DNA of 39,226 nucleotides from JAWLFY01 sp964462125 (GTDB lineage: Bacteria > Planctomycetota > Planctomycetia > Pirellulales > Pirellulaceae): NCBI GenBank assembly GCA_964462125.1, contig CAYWXT010000015.1, positions 1 through 39,226 of the forward strand, written 5' to 3'. The position numbers were made by a program, and so were the translations under genes. The notes under the pieces are model-generated. The model saw only the letters and a list, made by a program, of their open reading frames with translations. It was not told the origin of the DNA and did not search any database. This document shows, one piece after another, positions 23,221-31,224 of this stretch (within the stretch, counting starts at the first letter, position 1; every line of letters starts with the position of its first letter).

Positions 23221-25619
23221 TGTTTGTCGTCGACAAGTTTTGGCAAAAGACGCTCGGCAATTTGTGCGGCCGCGTCCTCCAGTGCGGTCTTGCCGGCGAT
23301 CTGTTCGGCCAGGTCGACGGCAATCGCCGTCTGGCGGTCAACCGCTCGCACCTCTCCCGTTTTCCGATCGACGGCCTTGATCTCCACCCGAGCCTTGACG
23401 CTCACGAGGTTGCCGTGACGTGCGGCCTGTTCACTGAAACCTTCTCCCACCAGTTCAATGTCGGCCTGTTTGCGCGAGCCTTCACTGTCGATCACGGTGA
23501 ACCCTGTCTCGCGGCAAAACCGGATGAGCTCCGTCTCAGCGGCGGGGTCGATCGCCGGGGCACCGACATGCCGTTCGGTGATTTGAATCCAGACGCTCGG
23601 CAACTCGGCGCCACGCAGTTGTATTTTCAGCCCGGCCAGACGATCCGGCTCTTGTTGCGGTTCCGGAAGGAGATCATCGACGCCAGTGTTGATCCGCCGA
23701 GCGACCTTCTCCGCGAGTTGTTCCGCCAAGTCGGCGAAATCATCCCGCACCGAACCGCGAACCGACACGCCAACGACCCTTCCGGTCTCCGTTCCCAAAA
23801 GCTTTGCCGTTAAAAACATCGCTTCGTCCAGCTGGGTCACCGAGCCCGTGACGAGAATCTTCGCTCCGGTCAACCGTCCCACCTGGATGGCTTCCTGGGG
23901 ATTCACCATTCCGGACAGGTTCAACTCCTGCTCGTCCAACGATCGCTCGAGCTCTTCGCGGTCGACGAGAGAAAGATTCGGATGCACCGCGAGATTCGCG
24001 AACAGCACGTCGGAAATCCGGGGGCCGAACTCGGCATCGTTGGTCCCACGGTCCTCGAATTGGAGAATGGCCAACGGATAAAATGCATCGCGGTTCACTG
24101 CTGCCGCCGGGACGGTCGCATCGCTCTCAGCGTTGTTGTCATCCTCCATGTTGTCATCCTCCATGTTGTCATCCTCCGTGTTGTCATCCTCCGTGTTACC
24201 GCCGATGGCTGTTGCTTGAGCCGCCGGCGGGTCGGCCTCGCGATCGTTGGTCACCAGCGATCCATACATGAAGACAACCAGCCAGGTCAGACCTACCATG
24301 ACCAACAACCCCGCCGCCGTGGTGAGCGCAGCTCTGCGAGCATGGAACGATCGAAGGGTCGCTGTGGGGGCTTGACCAAGATCGGCTGCCGGCCCGGCGG
24401 CGGCCTCGTCCGTCGGGGCGGGCATTTCGTTCTCGGGGGCCAGAGGCTGCCCCGCATTGGCATGAGTGGATTGTGTGGCCTGCACGAAGAGTCGAGGCAA
24501 ATCGTGGCCCGCAGCAAAGGGCTCCAACGCTTCCGCAACCGCTCCAGCTGTTGCGAGCCGCTGCCCTGGTTCCTTCTCCAACATCCGCTCCAGTAAGCAA
24601 GCCAAGTCCTGTGAAATGCCCCGCCGACACTCGTGGATCGACGGCGGCGGTGCCTGCACGATGGCGAACATCTGCTGCGGCGTGGTCCCGCCTTGGGATC
24701 GTGGGTGGGGCGGCCGACCGGTGAGCAACTTGTATAGGGTGGCGCCGAGCGAGTAGACGTCGGCCGCCGCATCGACCTGCCGGCTGTCCGCGAGTTGTTC
24801 GGGAGCCATGAACTCCAACGTACCCATGACCACACCCAGCCGTGTGAACTCCTCGGTCGACGACGCGTCGACCAGGCGTGCCAGCCCCAAATCGAGCACT
24901 TTCACGCGTCCTTCGGGGGTCAGCATGATGTTTGCCGGTTTGACATCTCGGTGAACGATCCCCTGCCCCCGAGCATGCTCCAGCCCGGCAGCCGCTTGAC
25001 GAATCAGCTCACACGCATCGGCAATCGGCAGTGACCCCACCCTTTTCGAAAGCTGACCCAGATCCAGACCCTCCACCAGATCCATTGCCAGATAGGGCAT
25101 CCCGTCGACTTCACCCGCATCTCGGGCACCAACGAGGTTCGGATGTTCCAGCCGTCCCATCGCTCGCATCTCACGGCGAAAGCGGGCGATGGCACGGGGG
25201 TTGGACATTCGTTCGGTGGAGAGGACCTTCAACGCGACACGGCGCTCCAGCGGCACGTGCATCGCGGCGTAGACCGACCCCATCCCGCCGTTGCCGAGTT
25301 TGTTCAAAATCTGGTAAGGCCCCAACCGGCTCCCTTCGTCCAGCATCGCCGTCGCCGGCTGGTCACCCGCGGAAGACCACGCTCGCACCCGCCCGAGAAC
25401 CGATTCCAATTCCGGCTCCGACAAGCATTCTACGTCCCCGTCGGGTAATGCCAACGCGTCCAGCAGCGAATCGCGGCCCCCCTCCATCCGCACGACCTGA
25501 GTCTCACAGCTGGCGCAGGTCTCCAGGTGATCCGAGATCGAATCCAACGTCTCCGCGGAAAGCCGGCCAAGCAGGAAATCCCCCAGTTGCTCGCGTGGGG
25601 GACAAGGTGCGGTCGCCAT
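23217..25619 (-). CDS. Zinc-finger Ser/Thr kinase with periplasmic CsgG-like domain
   Basis: An 800-residue protein from ATG 25617-25619 (GGAGAA about seven bases upstream). Residues 11-45 are an anti-sigma-type zinc finger (H31-x3-C35-x2-C38). Residues 100-370 are a complete Hanks kinase: GNGGMGSVY loop (109-117), Lys131, HRDVKPAN (223-230), DLG (243-245), APEQ (272-275). One membrane segment is at 431-453 (TTAAGLLVMVGLTWLVVFMYG). Outside follow an acidic EDDN repeat (475-494) and a CsgG/FlgO-like domain (513-650), with LAILQFEDRG, LVDREELERSLDEQEL and VGRLTGAKILVTGS. A last alpha/beta region (to 800) contains ADIELVGEGFSEQAA. Planctomycete ECF sigma factors are known to be encoded beside such kinases; the sigma gene lies 120 bp upstream. 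It likely senses an envelope signal and controls the sigma factor by binding or phosphorylation. Confidence 0.9.
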   Translation of the reverse strand: MATAPCPPREQLGDFLLGRLSAETLDSISDHLETCASCETQVVRMEGGRDSLLDALALPDGDVECLSEPELESVLGRVRAWSSAGDQPATAMLDEGSRLGPYQILNKLGNGGMGSVYAAMHVPLERRVALKVLSTERMSNPRAIARFRREMRAMGRLEHPNLVGARDAGEVDGMPYLAMDLVEGLDLGQLSKRVGSLPIADACELIRQAAAGLEHARGQGIVHRDVKPANIMLTPEGRVKVLDLGLARLVDASSTEEFTRLGVVMGTLEFMAPEQLADSRQVDAAADVYSLGATLYKLLTGRPPHPRSQGGTTPQQMFAIVQAPPPSIHECRRGISQDLACLLERMLEKEPGQRLATAGAVAEALEPFAAGHDLPRLFVQATQSTHANAGQPLAPENEMPAPTDEAAAGPAADLGQAPTATLRSFHARRAALTTAAGLLVMVGLTWLVVFMYGSLVTNDREADPPAAQATAIGGNTEDDNTEDDNMEDDNMEDDNNAESDATVPAAAVNRDAFYPLAILQFEDRGTNDAEFGPRISDVLFANLAVHPNLSLVDREELERSLDEQELNLSGMVNPQEAIQVGRLTGAKILVTGSVTQLDEAMFLTAKLLGTETGRVVGVSVRGSVRDDFADLAEQLAEKVARRINTGVDDLLPEPQQEPDRLAGLKIQLRGAELPSVWIQITERHVGAPAIDPAAETELIRFCRETGFTVIDSEGSRKQADIELVGEGFSEQAARHGNLVSVKARVEIKAVDRKTGEVRAVDRQTAIAVDLAEQIAGKTALEDAAAQIAERLLPKLVDDKQ
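24136..24195. repeat. 15-bp x 4 minisatellite in the kinase gene
   Basis: Four head-to-tail units: ttgtcatcctccatg (24136 and 24151) and ttgtcatcctccgtg (24166 and 24181). They are in frame with the kinase gene and encode four five-residue blocks (NTEDD twice, NMEDD twice) just outside the membrane. The two unit variants sit side by side, which points to recent duplication. Confidence 0.9.
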
Positions 25620-25739
25620 GATGACGTTCTCCGTAATTTTCGTGTCGGTGACCCCCGGAGGATTGCTTCGCACCGGAACCAAATCCCGAAGCCTTTATTA
25701 ACCAAAGCGCAGCGGTGTGCCTCGAAAAAAATGCCTCGC

Positions 25740-26333
25740 TCAAGGCTCGCCCAGTTCCTCGCGCAGTCGCCGAAGGACACGGGCTTTTGCCTTTCGGACG
25801 GCATTGGCGCTGATCCCCAATTCCTGGCTGACCTCCGCCGATGTCCGCTCCTCCAGAGCCGCCCGCCGAAACGCTTGCCACGTTTCGTCACTAAAATCTC
25901 CACGGATCGCCGTCAGGGCCCGGTCGATGCGAGTTCTTACCGCCGAGGCGGTGGCCGAACTGGGCGGTTCATCCGCCGACAATTCGAGCAACCGCTGATG
26001 AGCGTCCGTTCCACCCGCTGGCTTGGCCTCGGCTTGCGTGCGGCGAAAATGATCTGCCAGTCGGTGGCGAGTGATCGTCCACAACCAACCGCGAAACGTC
26101 GCCTCAGGGCCCTCATGTGAAAATTCGGCGATCCCGCGGTGCACCGATTGGAACACCTCCTGCGCCACGTCGGCCGCATCGTCCCCTTGCAGCCCCGAAT
26201 GACGACACCAGTAGTAGATCAACGAACCATACCGATCCACCAGTTGCCGCCAACCATTCGGATCGCACCGCTGCACCCGTTCGATCAGGCTGGACGACGT
26301 CGACGACGACGCGTCGGTTGTCGGTTTGCTCAT
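25740..26333 (-). CDS. ECF-family RNA polymerase sigma factor
   Basis: A 197-residue sigma-70 family protein. Region 2 spans about residues 18-90 (RCDPNGWRQLVDRYGSLIYYW, then DDAADVAQEVFQSVHRGIAEF, then FRGWLWTITRHRLADHFRR), the -10 and core-binding part. Region 4 spans about 135-195 (ERTSAEVSQELGISANAVRKAKARVLRRLREEL), a helix-turn-helix for the -35 element. There is no region 1 or 3, as in ECF factors. The W-R-x-L-V-x-x-Y-x-x-L-I-Y-x-W and F-x-G-W-L-W-T-I-T patterns are those of planctomycete ECF factors linked to Ser/Thr kinases. It is the first gene of the operon, followed after 120 bp by the zinc-finger kinase. It probably directs transcription of its own operon or of envelope genes. Confidence 0.92.
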   Translation of the reverse strand: MSKPTTDASSSTSSSLIERVQRCDPNGWRQLVDRYGSLIYYWCRHSGLQGDDAADVAQEVFQSVHRGIAEFSHEGPEATFRGWLWTITRHRLADHFRRTQAEAKPAGGTDAHQRLLELSADEPPSSATASAVRTRIDRALTAIRGDFSDETWQAFRRAALEERTSAEVSQELGISANAVRKAKARVLRRLREELGEP

Positions 26334-26623
26334 CGTTGTGTAATCCCTGGTTCCGTGCGCGGTGATCGACGCTTGGTTGGCAGCCGGTGCTAGGCTCTGT
26401 CAGAAAACACCCGTCGCACCATGATTAGAAGTGCGGCCGCCCTCCTAGTAACTACCCTCCCTTGGGAGGGTCGCGAGGAACGAGCGGGGAGGGGCCAATC
26501 GCCGCTTTATTCCCCCCATCACAAGCCCGCACGTATACTTTAGCCGTGCGTCGCCTATCGGTCTGCCGCCAGTCAGGCGAACGAATGGCATTCCCCCGTG
26601 CGATCGACTTGTTGGAGGCTGCG
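26334..26623. promoter_or_regulatory. Divergent region between ECF sigma and FG-GAP genes
   Basis: A 290-bp gap between the divergent ECF operon (minus) and the FG-GAP protein gene (plus). It should hold both promoters. It contains a perfect 8-bp inverted repeat, accctccc / gggagggt (26454-26471, loop of two bases), followed by a G-rich stretch (gcggggagggg). This could be an operator, a repeat of the dispersed planctomycete kind, or a hairpin in the leader of the plus-strand transcript. No clear -35/-10 pair is seen. Confidence 0.35.
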
Positions 26624-27862
26624 ATGAGTTCGAGGTTGTTGTGTGGTTGGTCCGTCTTGTTGTTCGTTGGATGGGTCGCTGCGGCACCCGCCCAGGAACG
26701 CGCCGTGCTGTCAGGCGAGGGAGAGCGGTTTCAGCATCACTTCGGTGACGCCGACCTGCAGGGGCGCAACATGGGCCAGACGGATCTGGTCGACCTGACT
26801 GGCAACGGCAAGCTTGATTTCATTACCGGCGAGCAGCGAGGAACGATCTACTGGTATGAGTATCGATCCGCGGACGACTGGGTGCGGCATGTCCTCGGAC
26901 GCGACTCCCCCTCCGATGTTGGCGGTACAGCGATGGACGTCAATGGAAACGGGCGGATGGACTTCGTCGCCGGCGGCGCGTGGTATGAAAACCCGGGGAA
27001 TCCGACCGAGAGGGAATTCGCCCGACACGTGTTTGACTCCGAACTGAACTCGGTGCACGACATCGTCATCAGTGACATCGATGATGACGGCCAAGCCGAC
27101 GTCATTACCATGGCGGACACCCGCCGAGTTTCCACGAACGAGCTCCGCTGGTACAAGATTTCCGACGATCCGACTCAGCCTTGGGTGGCGACCCGTATCG
27201 GCGACCCGACGCATTCGGGAATATCGTCGGGCGACATCGACGGCGATGGGGACTTGGATGTTGTTCGCAGCAATGTTTGGTTTGAAAACCTCGGTAGCGG
27301 GAAGCAATGGCAGAGGCATCAGATGACCGAGCCCTGGGGTGCCGAGAGCCCTGAATTTGCAGTCAACGCCACGCAAACCGAGACAGCGGACATCAACGGC
27401 AACGGGCGACTCGACGTCGTGATCTGCGACGGCGAGAACCCGGACTCGAAGATCGCGTGGTTGGAGGCTCCGCAGGATCCTCGCACGGGAAGGTGGATGG
27501 TGCATCACCTGCCGCGCAGCGACGACGACGCGCGGGGAGCCTTGCACTCGCTGAAGCTCGCTGACTTCAACAACAACGGTCGGCTCGAAATTCTGGCTGT
27601 CGAGATGGAACGGTTCCCGGGCACCCGGCCTCCGCGATGGTTCCTATGGGAAAACATGGACGGGACGGGGACGTTCAAAGAACATGTGATCCTGGACGCG
27701 AAGTTGGGTGGGCACGAGACGGTTGTCGGCGATGTCGACGAAGACGGCGATATCGATATCTGCTCCAAACCCTGGACACCCAACGCTGATAACGGTATCG
27801 GCGGGCGAAACCATTTCAGTTTCCTCGAGAATCTGACCGCTGGCGATGATGCACGCGATTGA
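26624..27862 (+). CDS. Secreted FG-GAP/VCBS seven-bladed propeller protein
   Basis: A 412-residue protein. The ATG at 26624 has GGAGG five bases upstream; longer frames exist but lack such a site. Residues 1-25 are a signal peptide (WSVLLFVGWVAAAPAQE). Seven calcium-loop repeats follow at nearly equal spacing: DLTGNGKLDF, DVNGNGRMDF, DIDDDGQADV, DIDGDGDLDV, DINGNGRLDV, DFNNNGRLEI and DVDEDGDIDI. Seven D-x-D/N-x-D/N-G loops are what an integrin-like FG-GAP propeller would need, so the fold is complete and has no other domain. Between them are WYEN/WFEN strands. Such proteins bind calcium and usually act in adhesion or sugar recognition at the surface. It is divergent from the ECF operon, whose last gene also encodes a secreted seven-repeat propeller. 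Confidence 0.85.
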   Translation: MSSRLLCGWSVLLFVGWVAAAPAQERAVLSGEGERFQHHFGDADLQGRNMGQTDLVDLTGNGKLDFITGEQRGTIYWYEYRSADDWVRHVLGRDSPSDVGGTAMDVNGNGRMDFVAGGAWYENPGNPTEREFARHVFDSELNSVHDIVISDIDDDGQADVITMADTRRVSTNELRWYKISDDPTQPWVATRIGDPTHSGISSGDIDGDGDLDVVRSNVWFENLGSGKQWQRHQMTEPWGAESPEFAVNATQTETADINGNGRLDVVICDGENPDSKIAWLEAPQDPRTGRWMVHHLPRSDDDARGALHSLKLADFNNNGRLEILAVEMERFPGTRPPRWFLWENMDGTGTFKEHVILDAKLGGHETVVGDVDEDGDIDICSKPWTPNADNGIGGRNHFSFLENLTAGDDARD

Positions 27863-27925
27863 TGGTCTCACCCCCAAAAGCCCAAGGCGACGGAAAGGTT
27901 GTTCGCCACGTCCAGTTGCGGGAGT

Positions 27926-28002
27926 GGACCACGAAGAACAGAAGGGGCACGAAGGAGTGGAAGGCGATCGTCGGGACCTTCGTGGTTCTTCGTGCCCTTC
28001 GC
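27926..28002. repeat. Imperfect inverted repeat of cacgaag words
   Basis: The left part holds ccacgaagaacagaagg and gaaggggcacgaag (27941-27954). The right part holds ccttcgtggttcttcgtgcc and cttcgtgcccttc (27988-28000), the reverse complement. In both arms the words ccacgaag and gggcacgaag are themselves repeated. The element fills most of the gap between the convergent FG-GAP and ftsK genes, where it could act as a two-way terminator. It resembles the dispersed accacgaag palindromes I associate with planctomycete genomes. Confidence 0.5.
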
Positions 28003-28091
28003 GGTGATGCCCGCCACGCGCCGGGCCCGCGGCGAGCGCCATCGGCTCAGGGGCCAAACAAAAGTCCTTGCCACTGCGACGATTGCTGTTG

Positions 28092-30998
28092 TCAGTCGAT
28101 GTCTTCGTACTCTTCGTACTCTTCGTATTCCTCGGCATCGTAGTCGTCCGGTGCCGCGGGGCTGACTGAACGGTAGGGCGATGTCGCGGGGGGGTCTCGG
28201 CGCGACCTTAGCTCAGCGCGTCCAGATGCCGCTTCGGGTTGATCATTGCGGAAGTGATGTTGCCGGCCGGAGTTTTGGGATTCCCGGTCACCAGCGCTGC
28301 CGTCCTCGGGGTGGCGGTCACGTCCGCCGTCCTCGTCGGGCTCGAGGCCTTGCATCCGACGCCACTGGTCCATGGTCAGCAACACGTCGCGGGACTTGGA
28401 GCCGTTGTATTCCCCCACGATCCCGTCTTCGGCCATGTAGTCGACCAGTCGGGCGGCGCGGCCGTAACCGATTCCCAAGCAGCGCTGGATCAGGGAGAGC
28501 GACCCTCGTTGTTCGCGGACGACGACCTCGATCGCGCTTTCATACAGTTCGTCCTTTTTGCGCAGGTTGCCGACGTCCAGGGCGTTGTCCCCCTCCTCCT
28601 CGGCGACCTTCAAGTTCATCAGCTCCCCGACGAACTGCTGTTCGCCCATGCTGCAGTGGGCGCAGAGCCGATCGATTTCCTCGTCCGAGAGGTAGGTCCC
28701 TTGGCCACGGATCAGGGTGCTGGTGCCGGGCCAGAGGAAGAGCATGTCGCCGTTGCCCAAAAGTTTCTCAGCGCCGTTTTCATCCATCACCACGCGGCTG
28801 TCCGTCTTGCTCGCCACCTGGAAGCTGAGCCGGGCGGGCAGGTTGCTCTTGATCAGCCCGGTGATCACATCGACCGTCGGTTTTTGGGTGGCCAGGATCA
28901 GGTGAATTCCGACAGCACGGCTCTTTTGGGCCAACCGGATGATGTGCTGCTCAACGTCCTTCCCCGCGGTCATCATCAGGTCCGCCATCTCGTCGGCCAC
29001 GATGACGATGAAGGGGAGCCGGTCGGGGACGTCGGTCGGCTCGTCCGATTCGTCGATCTCCAAACGGTTCAGGACTTCTTCACGACCGAGCGCGTTGAAG
29101 CTGTTGATGTGCCGGACGCCGACCTTGGCGAGCAGCGAGTAGCGTTCTTCCATCTTTTCGACGGCCCAGGCCAGGATCGCTTCCGCCTTTTTCATGTCCG
29201 TGATCACGGGATGCATCAGGTGCGGAAGGCGGCCGTAACCACTCAGCTCGACCATCTTCGGGTCGACCATCAGCATCCGGACTTCGTCGGGACGGCAGCA
29301 CATCAGGATCGAGCTGATGATCGCGTTCAAACAGACACTTTTCCCCGTCCCGGTCCGGCCGGCGATCAGTAGGTGAGGCATCTTGGCCAGGTCGACGACC
29401 ATCGGATTCCCGGAAACGTCTTTGCCGAGAAACACGGGAATGTTCATCCTGCCCGCCCGCACGTCGGACTCCTCGATCACATCCCGCAGCTGAACCACTT
29501 GCCGGGTTTCGTTGGGGACTTCGATCCCCACGGTGTTCTTCCCCGGGATCGGGGCGACGATCCGGACGCTGGGGACGCGAAGCGCGATGGCCAGATCGTC
29601 CGCCAGCCCGGTGATCTTGCTGAGCCTCAACCCGGCTTCGAGTTCGACTTCGTACTGCGCGATGACGGGGCCGGTCTCGATCTCGACGACGCGGATGTTG
29701 AACCCGAAGCTTTGGAAGGTCGCTTCCAGAACCTTCGCTTTGCGGCGGACTTCGGAGAGCTGTTCGTCATAGCAGATGTCGTCGCTTCGTTCGAGAAGTT
29801 CCAGAGTCGGCAGCACATAGTCCTCGCTGCCGACCGGGGCCGACTCGTTGACCGAGTCGAGCAGCCCGTCGTCGTCCTCCTCCTCGGCCTTGCGGGCGGG
29901 CATGCGGACCTTGGGGGACGGCAGTTCGTGCCCGCTGTCGGCGCGAACCGATACTGTTTCGTCCCCCAGCTCGAGAAGGCGGACGCTGGGTTCGTCCCCT
30001 TCCCCTTCCCCTTCCTCTTCATCATCATCCCAGGGCACGTCATCGTCGGGGGCGTCTTCACCGCTGGTCTCGAAGTGATCGGCCCCGCCGCCGGCTGCAT
30101 GCCCGTCGTAATCGTCACGCGTTTCCTGGTCCCCGCCGGCATCAACGTCAGCGTCTCGGACGACAGGGCGGCGGGTCGCGGTAGGGACCGGTGGTCGTTT
30201 CGGAGTTCGAAAGCGGATAGGGGGCCCATCCTCCTCGTCTTCCGGGTCGGCCGAGCTCGCTGCGGGGGAGTCCTCGACGTCCCCTTCGTCCAACACGATC
30301 GGCTGCTCCAGGTCGGTAAAGGGCTTGCGTCGACGTCGAAGGGTTCCTGGTACGGCGCCGGCGGCGCGTTTGATTCCCGTCTGGGAGACGCGTGCCCCGC
30401 CGGCGAGCACTTTTTTGCTGGCGTATAGCAGCGCGTAATCGGTGGTCATCAACAAACCGATTGCCAGCGCCGTCAGGGTCAGAATCCACGCCCCGGCCGG
30501 CGCAAAGCGTTCCAGCAACCAACTCGAGGTCATCGCCCCCAAGTACCCGCCCGCCCCGACCACCGGCATTCCTTCCCAGCGTCCCGGGATCATCGCCAAA
30601 GCCGTGGTCACAGCGACCAGCACGCAACAGCCACCGAGGGAGCGTAGCACCGGCGCGTTCAGTCGTCCCCGGATCAACAGCGCCGTCGCGATTCCCCCTG
30701 CAGCGGCGATCACCAGGGCGGAGGCCAACCCGATGGCGTCGAACAGCATCGCGGCCAGCAGCGCACCCCAATAACCACAGGCGTTGGTGATCGAGTCATT
30801 CAGAGGGTAGACCGTGGCGTCCGGAACGTAGACCGCGCTGATCGGCCAGACCGGCGTCTCGATCGGATCGGCCGGGTGACGGGTGGCGACGGAGACAGTC
30901 AGCAGCAACGTGATCGCCACCAGCACAATTGCGGCAGCATCTCGCCCCAGGTTGGGCTGGCGTGAGGGATCCGAAAGATCAATCGTTCCACTCGACAT
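28092..30998 (-). CDS. ftsK: DNA translocase FtsK
   Basis: A 968-residue protein from ATG 30996-30998 (the frame extends 46 codons upstream, but those residues are unlike the family). Residues 20-195 hold about four to five membrane segments. Residues 215-400 are an acidic, low-complexity linker. Residues 400-780 are the RecA-like motor: GRTGTGKS Walker A (547-554), FIVIVADEMADLMM with Walker B (663-676), then HLILATQKPTVDVITGLIKSN and RGQGTYLSDEE. Residues 815-880 are the gamma winged helix that reads polar DNA sequences (SLIQRCLGIGYGRAARLVDYMAEDGI). An extra 85-residue tail ends in an Asp/Glu/Tyr repeat. FtsK pumps chromosome ends during division; planctomycetes keep it although they lack FtsZ. 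It follows the flagellar operon after 226 bp. Confidence 0.93.
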   Translation of the reverse strand: MSSGTIDLSDPSRQPNLGRDAAAIVLVAITLLLTVSVATRHPADPIETPVWPISAVYVPDATVYPLNDSITNACGYWGALLAAMLFDAIGLASALVIAAAGGIATALLIRGRLNAPVLRSLGGCCVLVAVTTALAMIPGRWEGMPVVGAGGYLGAMTSSWLLERFAPAGAWILTLTALAIGLLMTTDYALLYASKKVLAGGARVSQTGIKRAAGAVPGTLRRRRKPFTDLEQPIVLDEGDVEDSPAASSADPEDEEDGPPIRFRTPKRPPVPTATRRPVVRDADVDAGGDQETRDDYDGHAAGGGADHFETSGEDAPDDDVPWDDDEEEGEGEGDEPSVRLLELGDETVSVRADSGHELPSPKVRMPARKAEEEDDDGLLDSVNESAPVGSEDYVLPTLELLERSDDICYDEQLSEVRRKAKVLEATFQSFGFNIRVVEIETGPVIAQYEVELEAGLRLSKITGLADDLAIALRVPSVRIVAPIPGKNTVGIEVPNETRQVVQLRDVIEESDVRAGRMNIPVFLGKDVSGNPMVVDLAKMPHLLIAGRTGTGKSVCLNAIISSILMCCRPDEVRMLMVDPKMVELSGYGRLPHLMHPVITDMKKAEAILAWAVEKMEERYSLLAKVGVRHINSFNALGREEVLNRLEIDESDEPTDVPDRLPFIVIVADEMADLMMTAGKDVEQHIIRLAQKSRAVGIHLILATQKPTVDVITGLIKSNLPARLSFQVASKTDSRVVMDENGAEKLLGNGDMLFLWPGTSTLIRGQGTYLSDEEIDRLCAHCSMGEQQFVGELMNLKVAEEEGDNALDVGNLRKKDELYESAIEVVVREQRGSLSLIQRCLGIGYGRAARLVDYMAEDGIVGEYNGSKSRDVLLTMDQWRRMQGLEPDEDGGRDRHPEDGSAGDRESQNSGRQHHFRNDQPEAASGRAELRSRRDPPATSPYRSVSPAAPDDYDAEEYEEYEEYEDID
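28102..28137. repeat. 9-bp tandem repeat at the 3' end of ftsK
   Basis: The unit tcttcgtac (28102, 28111), then tcttcgtat (28120) and tcctcggca (28129) are in frame and encode a Glu-Glu-Tyr tail (EEYEEYEEYED) at the extreme C-terminus of FtsK. Confidence 0.85.
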
Positions 30999-31224
30999 GG
31001 CGACGGAGTCAAGGGCGACGGGCGGCATTGGGAGCGGCCCCCGGAGGGAATCCGAGAGCCGCCCCCCCATGACTGGTATCGGCGGCGAAACGGATCGTGC
31101 CCCAGTCCCGTTCGCCACGATCACGCCAAGTGACACGCGGCCGGGCGGAGTGATCAGAACAACCGACAGAACGGAATCATGCCGCTACCACGCTCCGTTT
31201 CGGCGAAACGGAGGTACATCGGAC

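Noticed and set aside
28239..29372. 377-codon plus-strand frame antisense to ftsK
   Set aside because: It is antisense to the motor domain of FtsK, where all catalytic motifs are on the minus strand.
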